Origin: an uncultured Bacilli bacterium
Lineage (GTDB): Bacteria; Bacillota_I; Bacilli_A; RF39; UBA660
DNA: 35,032 nucleotides
Reading direction: 5' to 3'
Assembly (NCBI GenBank): GCA_948479395.1
Contig: CAOLUI010000007.1
Span: 9,899-44,930 of the forward strand
Below the pieces are notes generated by a model that was not told the origin of the DNA, ran no database searches, and saw only the letters and a program-made list of their open reading frames with translations. This document shows, piece after piece, positions 21,848 through 30,699 of this stretch (positions are counted from its first letter, which is position 1; each line of letters starts with the position of its first letter). A program made the position numbers and the translations under genes.

Positions 21848-23092
21848 ATGCATATTAGAGAACTTAATATAAAAGAATTTGAAAACTTTGTTGAAAATAA
21901 TCCCTTAGGAAATCATAATCAATCTTTTAATTATGCCTTATTAATGGCGGAAAACGGTTATGATTACGAATTAATTGGTTATGTTGATGAATACAATCGA
22001 ATTTATGCTGCCTCTCTTATATTAATCAAAAAAATCAATTATTTATTTAAATATGGTTATGCCCCTAAAGGCTTTATAATAGATTATTTTAACAAAAAAC
22101 TCTTAAAAGAATTCACTGATGATCTAATTATTTATTATAAAAAAAAGCACTTAGTCTTTATTAAAATAAATCCTGAAATAGCCATTTGTGAAATTAATCC
22201 TAAAACAAAAGAAAAAGAATATAATTGTAATATAGAAGTTAAAGACAATTTACTTGATCTAGGATATGTTAAATTAAAAGACAATTTATATTTTGAATCA
22301 ATGATTCCTAAATATAATGGAATAGTAAACTTAAAAGATTTTGATTTAAAAAAATTAAATAAAAATACTCGTAACAAAATTAAAAGAGCTGAAACTAAAG
22401 GATTAAAAATAGAAATTGCTGATCGAAGCGGAATAGATATTTTATATAACTTTGTTAAACGTAAAAGAGACAAAAATGCATTTTATTATAAAGATTATTA
22501 TAATGTTTTTTCTAAATCAAATAATATTGACTTATTTTTAGTTAGTTTAAATACACATTATTTTTTATTAAATGCTAAATCATCTTATGAACAAGAATTA
22601 GAAATTAATAATAAACTTAATACTAAACTTATTGAAAACCAAAATACTAAAAAATTAAATCTTAAAATGAATTCTGATCGAAAACTATTATCATATAAAA
22701 ATGACGTTTTAGAAGCAACTCGTAAAAATAGTGAAAACTCTAAAATTTATATTGCTGGAGCTTTGGTAATCAAATATAAAAATCGTATTAACATTGTAAT
22801 GAGTGGTTTTGATACCCATTATAAAAGATTTAATCCCAATTACTTCCTTCACTACCATATATTAGAATACTATAAAAAATATTATGATTTTGCTGATTTA
22901 AATGGTATGACAGGTGATTTTTCTAAAAATAATCCTTATCACGGATTAAATGAATTTAAACTGGGATTTAAACCAAAAGTATATGAATTTATTGGGGAAT
23001 ATGATTTAAAAATTAATCCTGCTATTTATAATTCCATGGTAAATTCTGGAAAACTTGCCAAAATATTTAATAAAACTGATATAAAAAAATAA
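21848..23092 (+). CDS. FemAB-family peptidoglycan bridge aminoacyltransferase
   Basis: The 414 residues show the two GNAT-like FemAB domains. They include FKYGYAPKGFIIDY at about 75, KLNKNTRNKIKRAETKGLKIEI near 178, a coiled helical arm rich in E, N and K (about 250-295), and the C-terminal motif YKRFNPNYFLHYHILEYYKKYYDFADLNGMTGDFSKN...GLNEFKLGFKP. These enzymes add amino acids from tRNA to the lipid II stem peptide, so the host has cross-bridged peptidoglycan. The gene stands alone on the plus strand with its own promoter and terminator. Confidence 0.92.
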   Translation: MHIRELNIKEFENFVENNPLGNHNQSFNYALLMAENGYDYELIGYVDEYNRIYAASLILIKKINYLFKYGYAPKGFIIDYFNKKLLKEFTDDLIIYYKKKHLVFIKINPEIAICEINPKTKEKEYNCNIEVKDNLLDLGYVKLKDNLYFESMIPKYNGIVNLKDFDLKKLNKNTRNKIKRAETKGLKIEIADRSGIDILYNFVKRKRDKNAFYYKDYYNVFSKSNNIDLFLVSLNTHYFLLNAKSSYEQELEINNKLNTKLIENQNTKKLNLKMNSDRKLLSYKNDVLEATRKNSENSKIYIAGALVIKYKNRINIVMSGFDTHYKRFNPNYFLHYHILEYYKKYYDFADLNGMTGDFSKNNPYHGLNEFKLGFKPKVYEFIGEYDLKINPAIYNSMVNSGKLAKIFNKTDIKK

Positions 23093-23098
23093 TATCAC

Positions 23099-23125
23099 TT
23101 CCATATTAATTATGGAATTTTTTTT
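23099..23125 (+). terminator. intrinsic terminator of the FemAB gene
   Basis: TTCCATA/TATGGAA with a five-base loop and eight T. It overlaps by two bases the stop codon of the convergent gene. Confidence 0.85.
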
Positions 23126-24122
23126 ATTCCCCATAAACTTCTAATTTACAATTATTCTCTCTAATCTCATAAAATAAATCTCTTAATTCTCTAACCTTTT
23201 CATGAATTGTTTGCACCACCTCCTGATGATTACTATATTCATGTAAAGTAAAAATAGAAATGGTATAAGGCTTATCATCCAAACTAAGTCCTATATCATG
23301 ATAATTATTTTCATAACTTCCATATTTATGATATATTTTTATCCCCTCCGTATTAAAATCATTTCTCTCATTATTATCCATAATCGATTTTAAAAATTCT
23401 CCATATTCTTCGTTTTCCATAATTATTTGATAAGCTTTTTTTAAATAAATATTTGTATCAATTGCAGTTTGGAAACCAAAATTATCTCCTCCGGTAAGAA
23501 TTACTTGAGCACCTAAATTTTGTCCGTAACGTTTTAAATTATTGAAACCAATAAAATCTAAAAGCATCAAATGCGCTGAATTATCACTATAAGTAATTGC
23601 ATAAGTTATTAAATCTCTTAAACTTATTTTGTCTCCAATTTTTTTTGAAGCTAAGCCCATACTATAACTCATTTTATATTTTGATTCATATTCAATAGTT
23701 ACACCATCTAAGTCAATTTCTCCTATAGTTGCTTTATCAATTAAATAAAGAGCATCTACTAATTTGATTAAACTGCAACCATAATAAACTTTATCAGCTA
23801 AATATTGATAATTAAAGCCAGTTTTTAAATCTTCATAATATACCGAAACATTATAACTGTTAGTTTTAATTAAAGAATCTATTTCATTAATTTTCAATCT
23901 TAGTTGATCATTTATTTCGTCAGCTAAAAAAGTTTTAGTTAAACACTCATTATACTTTTTTTCATCTTTATTCTTTTTAACAATTTTATCAACTATTGGT
24001 ATTCTATTTATAGAATTACCAGTTTCTTTCCCAAAATAAACTCCAAAATACACTGCACTTACCAAAAAAAATAAAAACAAACTTGATTTAAAAAAACTTT
24101 TCTTAACTTTTCTTTTCTTCAT
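23124..24122 (-). CDS. class A beta-lactamase-like serine hydrolase
   Basis: A membrane-anchor or signal segment (about 11-30) precedes a penicillin-recognising fold. Motif 1 is SLIK near residue 138, inside CSLIKLVDAL. Motif 2 is SDN near 180, inside TYSDNSAHLMLL. The KTG motif is replaced by KYG (IYHKYGSYE). The serine and lysine are in place, but loss of the threonine of KTG questions true lactamase activity. A wall-associated esterase or peptidase-like role is equally possible. It stands alone between the FemAB and tuf genes. Confidence 0.82.
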   Translation of the reverse strand: MKKRKVKKSFFKSSLFLFFLVSAVYFGVYFGKETGNSINRIPIVDKIVKKNKDEKKYNECLTKTFLADEINDQLRLKINEIDSLIKTNSYNVSVYYEDLKTGFNYQYLADKVYYGCSLIKLVDALYLIDKATIGEIDLDGVTIEYESKYKMSYSMGLASKKIGDKISLRDLITYAITYSDNSAHLMLLDFIGFNNLKRYGQNLGAQVILTGGDNFGFQTAIDTNIYLKKAYQIIMENEEYGEFLKSIMDNNERNDFNTEGIKIYHKYGSYENNYHDIGLSLDDKPYTISIFTLHEYSNHQEVVQTIHEKVRELRDLFYEIRENNCKLEVYGE

Positions 24123-24167
24123 AATAATCGCCCTATATTTCTACAATCATACCATATTTTTCCAAAA

Positions 24168-24191
24168 TAAAAAAGCGAGTTTAACCGCTTT
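24168..24191 (-). terminator. intrinsic terminator of tuf
   Basis: AAAGCG/CGCTTT with an eight-base loop followed by a T-run on the minus strand, just past the tuf stop. Confidence 0.85.
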
Positions 24192-24196
24192 TCTAA

Positions 24197-25363
24197 TTAT
24201 TCAATTATTTCTGAAACTACACCAGCACCAACAGTACGTCCTCCCTCACGAATTGAGAATTTTGTACCATTTTCTAGTGCTACTGGAGCAATCAAATCAA
24301 CTGTCATGTCAATATTATCTCCAGGCATTACCATCTCAACACCTTGTGGTAATTCAATAACACCTGTAACATCAGTTGTACGGAAATAAAATTGAGGTCT
24401 ATAATTTGAGAAGAATGGAGTATGTCTACCACCCTCATCTTTACTTAATACATAAACACTTGCTTTAAATTTATGATGTGGTGTAACACTTCCTGGTTTA
24501 GCAAGCACTTGACCACGTTCTACTTCATCACGCGCAATACCACGTAAAAGTACTCCAGCATTATCACCTGCTTGTGCAAAATCTAATTGCTTTCTAAACA
24601 TTTCAATTCCAGTACAAACAGTTTTAGTAGTATCTTTTAAACCTACAATTTCAACTTCATCATTAAGATTCAATTGACCACGCTCAACACGTCCAGTAAC
24701 TACTGTTCCACGACCAGAAATTGTAAATACATCTTCAATACTCATTAAGAATGGTTTATCAGTATCTCTTACTGGAGATGGGATATAATCATCAACAGCA
24801 GCCATTAAATCACGAATAGATTGAGCAGCAGCTTCATCGCCTTCAAGAGCTTTTAATGCAGAACCACGAATAATAGGACATTCAGTATCAAATTCATATT
24901 CTCCTAATAATTCTCTAATTTCCATTTCTACTAAATCTAATAATTCTGGATCATCCACTTGATCACATTTGTTCATATAAACAACAATTTTAGGTACCCC
25001 TACTTGACGAGATAACAAAATGTGTTCTCTTGTTTGAGGCATTGGTCCATCTGCTGCAGATACAACTAATATTGCTCCATCCATTTGAGCAGCACCAGTA
25101 ATCATATTTTTAACATAATCAGCATGTCCTGGGCAATCTACGTGAGCATAATGACGTTTTTCAGTTTCATACTCCACGTGAGCAGTATTAATTGTAATAC
25201 CTCTTTCTCTTTCTTCTGGTGCTTTATCAATATCAGCATAATCAACAAAACTACCAAAATATTTTGTAATAGCAGCAGTTAATGTTGTTTTACCATGATC
25301 AACGTGACCTATAGTACCAATATTAACATGCTCTTTAGAACGATCGTATTTTTCTTTTGCCAT
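24197..25363 (-). CDS. tuf: elongation factor Tu
   Basis: A 388-residue translational GTPase that delivers aminoacyl-tRNA to the ribosome. G1 is GHVDHGKT near residue 19, the switch I end is RGITI, G3 DCPGHADYV is near 78 and G4 NKCD near 133. Domains 2 and 3 follow, with GRGTVVTGRVERG and the C-terminal REGGRTVGAGVVSEI. The length is slightly below the common 394. A GGAG ribosome site and a good promoter precede it, so it can be expressed apart from fusA. Confidence 0.98.
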   Translation of the reverse strand: MAKEKYDRSKEHVNIGTIGHVDHGKTTLTAAITKYFGSFVDYADIDKAPEERERGITINTAHVEYETEKRHYAHVDCPGHADYVKNMITGAAQMDGAILVVSAADGPMPQTREHILLSRQVGVPKIVVYMNKCDQVDDPELLDLVEMEIRELLGEYEFDTECPIIRGSALKALEGDEAAAQSIRDLMAAVDDYIPSPVRDTDKPFLMSIEDVFTISGRGTVVTGRVERGQLNLNDEVEIVGLKDTTKTVCTGIEMFRKQLDFAQAGDNAGVLLRGIARDEVERGQVLAKPGSVTPHHKFKASVYVLSKDEGGRHTPFFSNYRPQFYFRTTDVTGVIELPQGVEMVMPGDNIDMTVDLIAPVALENGTKFSIREGGRTVGAGVVSEIIE

Positions 25364-25393
25364 CGTTATTTTCTCCTTTCAATTTACTATTAT

Positions 25394-25422
25394 ATTTTAT
25401 CTAATACTTTTTGTATTTTCAA
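25394..25422 (-). promoter_or_regulatory. tuf promoter
   Basis: On the minus strand TTGAAA, 17 bases, then TAAAAT, about 30 bases before the tuf start and just after the fusA stop. Confidence 0.6.
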
Positions 25423-25431
25423 GTATTATTT

Positions 25432-27504
25432 TTAGTTAACGCTATTTTTCTTTATTATTTCTTCAGCGATTGATTTTGGAACTTCTTCATAATGATCTTT
25501 TTCCATTTGGAAATTCCCACGACCTTGAGTATTACTACGTAAATCAGTAGCATAACCAAACATTTCAGATAATGGAACCATTGCTGTAATACGTAAAGTA
25601 TTACCAATAGATTCTTGCCCCATTGGTCGTCCACGACGACTGGTTAAATCTCCCATTACATTACCCATATATTCATCAGGAACATCAACAACCACTTTCA
25701 TAATTGGCTCCAAAAGTACTGGTTTACATTTATTCTTAGTTTCTTTTAAAGCCATTGAAGCTGCTATTTTAAAAGCCATTTCACTAGAATCGACATCATG
25801 ATAGCTTCCATCATAAAGTGTAGCTTTAACATCAACCATCGGATATCCTGCAAGAACTCCACCAGCCATTGCTTCTTGTAAACCTTTATCTGTTACAGGA
25901 ATGTATTCACGAGGAACTACTCCACCAACAATTGCATCGACAAACTCATAACCCTTTTCTGGGTTAGGTTCAAACTTAATCCAAACATGTCCATATTGTC
26001 CACGTCCACCACTTTGTTTAATATACTTACCTTCACATTCTCCCATTTGAGTAATTGTTTCACGGTAAGCAACTTGAGGTCTACCTTTATTACATTCTAC
26101 ATTAAATTCTCTTTTCATACGATCAACTATAATATCTAAATGTAATTCTCCCATTCCAGATAATACAGTTTGACCAGTTTCAGCATCCGTTTTAACTCTT
26201 AAAGTTGGATCTTCTTCAACAAGTTTTGCGATTGCGATAGCCATTTTATCTTGATCACCCTTTGATTTTGGTTCAATGGCAATATCAATAACTGGTTCTG
26301 GAAACTCCATTCCTTTCATAATACAGAAATTTTTCTCATCGCAAAGCGTATCTGCTGTAGTAGTATTTTTAAGACCTACTGCTGCCGCAATTTCTCCCGC
26401 ATAAACTTCTGTAATTTCTTTTCTTTGATTCGCATGCATTTGTAAAATTCGTCCAATACGTTCTTTTTCTCCCTTAGTAGAATTTAAAACATATGAACCA
26501 CTTTTCAAAACTCCAGAATACACACGGAAGAACGAAAGTCTTCCTACAAATGGATCAGTCATAATTTTAAACGCTAAAGCTGTAAATGGTTCAGAATCAC
26601 TTGGATGGCGCTTAACATCTTCACCATTCTTATCAATACAATCAATTGCTTCTACATCAGTAGGAGCTGGTAAATAATCAATTACCGCATCAAGAAGTGG
26701 TCTAGTTCCTTTGTTTCCTAAAGCATCAGCACACATCATTGGGAAAAATTCAACAGATAAAGTAGCTTTTCTAATTGCATTTTTTAAAGCCTCTACGGTA
26801 ATTTCTCCTCCATCTAAATAAGTCATCATTAACTCTTCATCAAAATCAGCCACTGCTTCAATTAATTTAGAACGATATTCCTCTACTTTATCTTTCATAT
26901 CAGCCGGAATTTCTATTTCTTCTAACTCTTGTTGATCAGTATCATCATACTTATAAGCTTTTTGAGTAACTAAATCAACATATCCACTAAATTCAGCTTC
27001 GGCTCCAATTGGTAGTTGAATAGCGGCTGCATTAGCACCAAGTCTTTCTTTAATAGTACCTAAACTAAAATAAAAATCTGCTCCCATTTTACCCATTTTA
27101 TTCGCACAAATCATACGAGGCACTTTATATTCATTAGCTTGACGCCATACTGTTTCCGCTTGTGGTTCTACTCCTGCTTGAGCATCTAGTAAAAGCACTG
27201 CTCCATCAAGCACTCTTAAACTTCTTTGTACTTCAATTGTAAAATCGACATGCCCTGGAGTATCAATAATATTTAAACGATATCCCTTCCAATGCGCTGT
27301 AGTTGCAGCAGAAGTAATTGTGATACCTCTTTCTTTTTCTTGATCCATCCAGTCCATTTGCGACTCACCTTCATGAGTTTCTCCAATTTTATGCGTTATT
27401 CCTGTTAAAAATAATATTCTTTCAGTAGTAGTAGTCTTTCCCGCATCAATATGAGCCATTATTCCAAAATTTCTTAATTTGTCAATCGACACATCTCTTG
27501 CCAT
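25432..27504 (-). CDS. fusA: elongation factor G
   Basis: A 690-residue translocase GTPase. It has G1 AHIDAGKTTT, G3 DTPGHVDFT and G4 NKMGKMGADF, where the family usually has NKMD; here the position is G. Domain IV carries GGRGQYGHVWIKFEP and the C-terminal domain GYATDLRSNTQGRG. It drives tRNA-mRNA movement on the ribosome. Four conserved tryptophans checked (DWM, HWK, VWR, VWI) are all TGG, which bears on the code used here. It is part of rpsL-rpsG-fusA with an eight-base gap after rpsG. Confidence 0.98.
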   Translation of the reverse strand: MARDVSIDKLRNFGIMAHIDAGKTTTTERILFLTGITHKIGETHEGESQMDWMDQEKERGITITSAATTAHWKGYRLNIIDTPGHVDFTIEVQRSLRVLDGAVLLLDAQAGVEPQAETVWRQANEYKVPRMICANKMGKMGADFYFSLGTIKERLGANAAAIQLPIGAEAEFSGYVDLVTQKAYKYDDTDQQELEEIEIPADMKDKVEEYRSKLIEAVADFDEELMMTYLDGGEITVEALKNAIRKATLSVEFFPMMCADALGNKGTRPLLDAVIDYLPAPTDVEAIDCIDKNGEDVKRHPSDSEPFTALAFKIMTDPFVGRLSFFRVYSGVLKSGSYVLNSTKGEKERIGRILQMHANQRKEITEVYAGEIAAAVGLKNTTTADTLCDEKNFCIMKGMEFPEPVIDIAIEPKSKGDQDKMAIAIAKLVEEDPTLRVKTDAETGQTVLSGMGELHLDIIVDRMKREFNVECNKGRPQVAYRETITQMGECEGKYIKQSGGRGQYGHVWIKFEPNPEKGYEFVDAIVGGVVPREYIPVTDKGLQEAMAGGVLAGYPMVDVKATLYDGSYHDVDSSEMAFKIAASMALKETKNKCKPVLLEPIMKVVVDVPDEYMGNVMGDLTSRRGRPMGQESIGNTLRITAMVPLSEMFGYATDLRSNTQGRGNFQMEKDHYEEVPKSIAEEIIKKNSVN

Positions 27505-27511
27505 AATTCAC

Positions 27512-27979
27512 CTACCATCTATAATGAGCAAATGCTTTATTTGCCTCTGCCATTTTATGTGTATCTTCACGTTTTTTCACTGCTCCACCTGTTTCATTTG
27601 AAGCATCAATAATTTCATTAGCTAAATTAACAGCCATACCTTTACCATTTCTTAATTTAGCATAATTAACAAGCCAACGAAGGGCTAAAGCTTGGCTACG
27701 ATCATCACTAACTTCAATTGGTACTTGATAATTACTTCCACCAACGCGACGAGATTTAACTTCAAGTGCTGGTTTAATATTTTCTAAAGCTTTATTATAA
27801 ACATCTATTGGTTCTTCACCAGTTTTTTCTTTTATAATATCAAATGCTTCATAAAGAATTTTTTGAGCTGTACCTTTTTTTCCATCTAACATAATTTGAT
27901 TAACAAGTTTAGTCACAACTTTTGAATTATATACTGGATCTGGTAAAACATCCCTTTTAATTGCTCTTCTCTTACGCAT
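27512..27979 (-). CDS. rpsG: ribosomal protein uS7
   Basis: The 155 residues match uS7 throughout: RKRRAIKRDVLPDPVYNSKVVTKLVN at the start, VKSRRVGGSNYQVPIEV near 75 and KREDTHKMAEANKAFAHYRW at the end. It nucleates the head of the small subunit. An AGGAGG ribosome site precedes the ATG. It lies between rpsL and fusA. Confidence 0.98.
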   Translation of the reverse strand: MRKRRAIKRDVLPDPVYNSKVVTKLVNQIMLDGKKGTAQKILYEAFDIIKEKTGEEPIDVYNKALENIKPALEVKSRRVGGSNYQVPIEVSDDRSQALALRWLVNYAKLRNGKGMAVNLANEIIDASNETGGAVKKREDTHKMAEANKAFAHYRW

Positions 27980-28002
27980 TTTAATCTATCCTCCTTTAAC
28001 TA

Positions 28003-28416
28003 TTACTTCTTTGGTTTCTTAGTACCATATTTACTACGTCCTTGACTTCTATTTTGAACTCCTTGAGTATCAAGTGTTCCACGTATAATATGATATCTTA
28101 CACCGATTAAATCTTTAACACGTCCTCCACGTACTAAAACTACACTGTGCTCTTGTAAATTATGACCTTCTCCAGGAATATAAGCATCAATCTCTTTTCC
28201 ATTAGAAAGACGAACTCTCGCATACTTACGAAGAGCTGAGTTTGGTTTCTTTGGTGTTTTAGTTCCAACACGAGTACATACTCCACGCTTTTGTGGGCTT
28301 TTTTGATCAGTTTGCTTTCTCTCAAGAGTATTTAATCCGACATTCAAAACAGGACTATTACTCTTCTTAACTTTTCTCTTTCTCTTGTTATTAACAAGTT
28401 GATTAATCGTAGACAT
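28003..28416 (-). CDS. rpsL: ribosomal protein uS12
   Basis: A 137-residue decoding-centre protein with RGVCTRVGTKTPKKPNSALRK and the loop GGRVKDLIGVRYH. The loop usually reads KDLPGVRYH; here the proline is isoleucine (codon ATC), although both key lysines are kept. The start is the ATG at 28416, behind a perfect AAAGGAGG. An in-frame ATG at 28440 would include that site. First gene of the str operon, with a promoter about 100 bases upstream. Confidence 0.97.
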   Translation of the reverse strand: MSTINQLVNNKRKRKVKKSNSPVLNVGLNTLERKQTDQKSPQKRGVCTRVGTKTPKKPNSALRKYARVRLSNGKEIDAYIPGEGHNLQEHSVVLVRGGRVKDLIGVRYHIIRGTLDTQGVQNRSQGRSKYGTKKPKK

Positions 28417-28511
28417 TTTTTGTCCTCCTTTCATTAACACACATCCAGGTGTATCGTATATTTATTTAAATAAGATTTTAGAACCCTAAAACCTCATTAA
28501 AAATCAAAAAT

Positions 28512-28541
28512 AATATATCACTACTACTATATGAAAGTCAA
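28512..28541 (-). promoter_or_regulatory. str operon promoter
   Basis: On the minus strand TTGACT, 18 bases, then TATATT. It leaves a leader of about 90 bases before rpsL, long enough for autoregulation. Confidence 0.6.
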
Positions 28542-28600
28542 TAAAATATTATTCAAAAAAACTAAAAAAGCTTTTTAAATTTCATCAAAGTCTTCAAATA

Positions 28601-28957
28601 TTATTCAGAATAGCCTTTTGTCACATAATTCTTACATTTAACATATCCTTTATAATCATACACTGAATTTTTGAAAGATAAAATAACATATCCCTCACAA
28701 ACTTCGTCTCCCACTTTTAATTCTTCCATAAAACCTTCTTCAATCAATACATCAGCAGTTGTTTTAACATTTTCCCCTGACTTTGGATATAAAAACTTAG
28801 CATCAGCATATTTTTTCACAGCTTCTACTATCTTTTCTTCTAAATCTTTATATACTTTCGATTTATCTTTATAAACAAAACCAAAAATAGTTAATAAAAT
28901 TATAATAATTAAAACAATTATTCCCCACACTATCGCATAATTATGTACTTTTTTCAT
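28601..28957 (-). CDS. small pilin-like membrane protein, 118 aa
   Basis: One N-terminal membrane helix (IVWGIIVLIIIILLTIFGFV) is followed by an extracellular domain: a KKYADAK helix, a TTADVLIEEGFMEEL segment and a closing C-x-GYV...Y-x-GYVKC-KNYVTKGY pattern. The end is shared with the neighbouring 148-residue protein, so the two are paralogues. No G-F cleavage site is present. Its ATG directly abuts the TAG of that gene, so they are coupled. Probably a surface or pilus-like component; not proved. Confidence 0.75.
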   Translation of the reverse strand: MKKVHNYAIVWGIIVLIIIILLTIFGFVYKDKSKVYKDLEEKIVEAVKKYADAKFLYPKSGENVKTTADVLIEEGFMEELKVGDEVCEGYVILSFKNSVYDYKGYVKCKNYVTKGYSE

Positions 28958-29404
28958 CTATTCACCTAATCTCCATGCTTGATATCCGTTTGTTTCATAA
29001 TTAGAACATTTTATATAAGATGATACAATGATTGCATCATCATTTCTAACTAATGAGTAACCTTTACAATTCTTACTTTCTGAATCTGGCTTAAGGTCAT
29101 TAAGGTCTAAAACATTATATTTCACTAAATTATCAGTCGAAACCTTAAGTGTTCCTATATTAATTTTATCTTTATAATAAGTATTAATGTATAAATAAGT
29201 AGCATCGCGAATATTTTCTTCAATTTTCAAATAAGACATTTGACTTTCTATATCTTTCACATCATCTTTATCATTACTTATATCTTCTAAACTACGAGAT
29301 GCCTGAATTATAAAAAAAACGGAAATAGCCAAAAATAACAATAACAATCCACAATATAAAAGCATCTCTCTTAATCCCCAACCATGATTATTTAATTTCA
29401 TCAA
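28958..29404 (-). CDS. small pilin-like membrane protein, 148 aa
   Basis: An N-terminal membrane helix (MLLYCGLLLLFLAISVFFII) follows the sequence NNHGWGLRE, and a domain with DATYLYINTYYKDKI comes after it. The C-terminal pattern C-x-GYSLV...SYIKCSNYETNGY is shared with the next gene. The segment before the helix differs from a normal prepilin leader, but a helix led by E resembles minor pilins. It forms a two-gene unit with the 118-residue protein. Confidence 0.72.
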   Translation of the reverse strand: MMKLNNHGWGLREMLLYCGLLLLFLAISVFFIIQASRSLEDISNDKDDVKDIESQMSYLKIEENIRDATYLYINTYYKDKINIGTLKVSTDNLVKYNVLDLNDLKPDSESKNCKGYSLVRNDDAIIVSSYIKCSNYETNGYQAWRLGE

Positions 29405-29453
29405 AAATCACCAACTAGTTAGTTATTATAAGACATCCTTTTAAATTAATCAA

Positions 29454-29738
29454 TTATTTAGAATCCTTAGAATCGCAAGTTCTCTCTTTTATTATGAATG
29501 GTCCAAATTCTGAAGCTGATAAACATTCCCGATCATAACGAATCATTTTGTACCCCAATCCTGTACAAATTGTAGTTGTTCCATCATCATATTTATTTTC
29601 CACTTTTGATAAACAAAACATTGGATCTTTATCATCACGAACTCGCAAATAATCAACAAATACTATAACAATCCAACTAAATAAAATTAAGAGAATTAAT
29701 ACTTTTAAGACTGTTAAAGCTGTTTTTTTAGTATCCAT
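29454..29738 (-). CDS. small membrane protein, 94 aa
   Basis: A single membrane helix (VLKVLILLILFSWIVIVFV) is followed by a 60-residue outer part with four cysteines and the run CTGLGYKMIRYDRECLSASEFGPF. I do not recognise the family with certainty; the G-L-G-Y-K-x-x-x-Y-D-R and E-F-G-P-F pieces look conserved. It lies between rplL and the pilin-like pair, all in the same direction. A GGTGATA ribosome site precedes the ATG. Confidence 0.68.
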   Translation of the reverse strand: MDTKKTALTVLKVLILLILFSWIVIVFVDYLRVRDDKDPMFCLSKVENKYDDGTTTICTGLGYKMIRYDRECLSASEFGPFIIKERTCDSKDSK

Positions 29739-29784
29739 ACTATCACCTATTATAAATTATATATAATAAACTAAATTAAAGCAA

Positions 29785-29810
29785 GAAAAAAAGAGTACAA
29801 ATTTACTCTT
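29785..29810 (-). terminator. intrinsic terminator of rplJ-rplL
   Basis: AAGAGTA/TACTCTT stem with a T-run on the minus strand, starting a few bases past the rplL stop. Confidence 0.8.
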
Positions 29811-29816
29811 ATTTTA

Positions 29817-30185
29817 CTAAGCTAATTCAATTTCAGCTCCAGCTTCTTCAAGTTGAGCTTTAATTTGATTTGCTTCATCAGCAGCAATATTTTCTTTAAT
29901 ATTTCCACCATTATCAGCAAGAGCTTTAGCTTCTACTAATCCAAGTCCAGTAATCTCTTTTAATAACTTAATAACTGCTATTTTGTTTCCGCCTGCGCTT
30001 TTAAGAACTACTGTTTTAGTACTAGATCCAGCATCTTCAGCACCTCCAGCTGGAGCTGCAGCTACTGCAACAGCACTAGGATCAACTCCAAATTCTTCTT
30101 TCAACATATCAACTAATTCTTTTACTTCAAGAATAGTTTTTTCTTTTAAAGCTTCAATAATATCTTTATTTTCAATTTTTGCCAT
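29817..30185 (-). CDS. rplL: ribosomal protein bL12
   Basis: The 122 residues show an N-terminal dimerisation helix pair, an alanine/glycine hinge (AAAPAGGAEDAG) and a C-terminal factor-binding domain KTVVLKSAGGNKIAVIKLLKEITGLGLVEAKAL. It forms the ribosomal stalk with uL10 and recruits EF-Tu and EF-G. It starts 16 bases after rplJ with an AGGAGG site. Confidence 0.98.
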   Translation of the reverse strand: MAKIENKDIIEALKEKTILEVKELVDMLKEEFGVDPSAVAVAAAPAGGAEDAGSSTKTVVLKSAGGNKIAVIKLLKEITGLGLVEAKALADNGGNIKENIAADEANQIKAQLEEAGAEIELA

Positions 30186-30201
30186 TATTTTCCTCCTCTA
30201 A

Positions 30202-30696
30202 TTAATTTTCTTCTTTTTGCTCAGCATAAAGATTTAAGCCGATAGCAAAATTTCTTAAATGTTCTATTAAACCACTAGCAAACATTGTAAGCAATCCATC
30301 CATTGATGGAATACTAGCATATTCTCGAATTGTATTAATATCAGCAATATCACCACTAATAATACCTACTCGAATATCTAGTTTTTCATTTTCTTTAGCA
30401 AAATCTGCAATAACTTTAATTGGTTCTAATAAATCATTACCAAAAAGAATTGCATTAGGCCCTTCTAAAAAGCCATCTAAACTAAGGTTTAAATCATCAA
30501 CAGCTCTTTTAAGTAAAGTATTTTTATAAACTTTAATCTCAGCATTAACATCTCTTAACTTATTTCTTAATACACTCAAATCAGCTACTGTTAAACCTTG
30601 ATATTGAAATAAAATAACTGATTCACTTGTTTTAATTTTGTCTGTTATTTCTGATACAATACCCTTTTTTTCTTCAAGAGCTTTTTGACTCGCCAT
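30202..30696 (-). CDS. rplJ: ribosomal protein uL10
   Basis: The 164 residues show the uL10 head (LEEKKGIVSEITDKIK, VILFQYQGLTVADLSVLRNKLRD, EIKVYKNTLLKRAV) and a C-terminal helix that carries bL12 dimers. Its mRNA has a classic L10 leader upstream, through which uL10-bL12 limits its own synthesis. An AAGGAGG site precedes the ATG. Confidence 0.97.
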   Translation of the reverse strand: MASQKALEEKKGIVSEITDKIKTSESVILFQYQGLTVADLSVLRNKLRDVNAEIKVYKNTLLKRAVDDLNLSLDGFLEGPNAILFGNDLLEPIKVIADFAKENEKLDIRVGIISGDIADINTIREYASIPSMDGLLTMFASGLIEHLRNFAIGLNLYAEQKEEN

Positions 30697-30699
30697 ATA

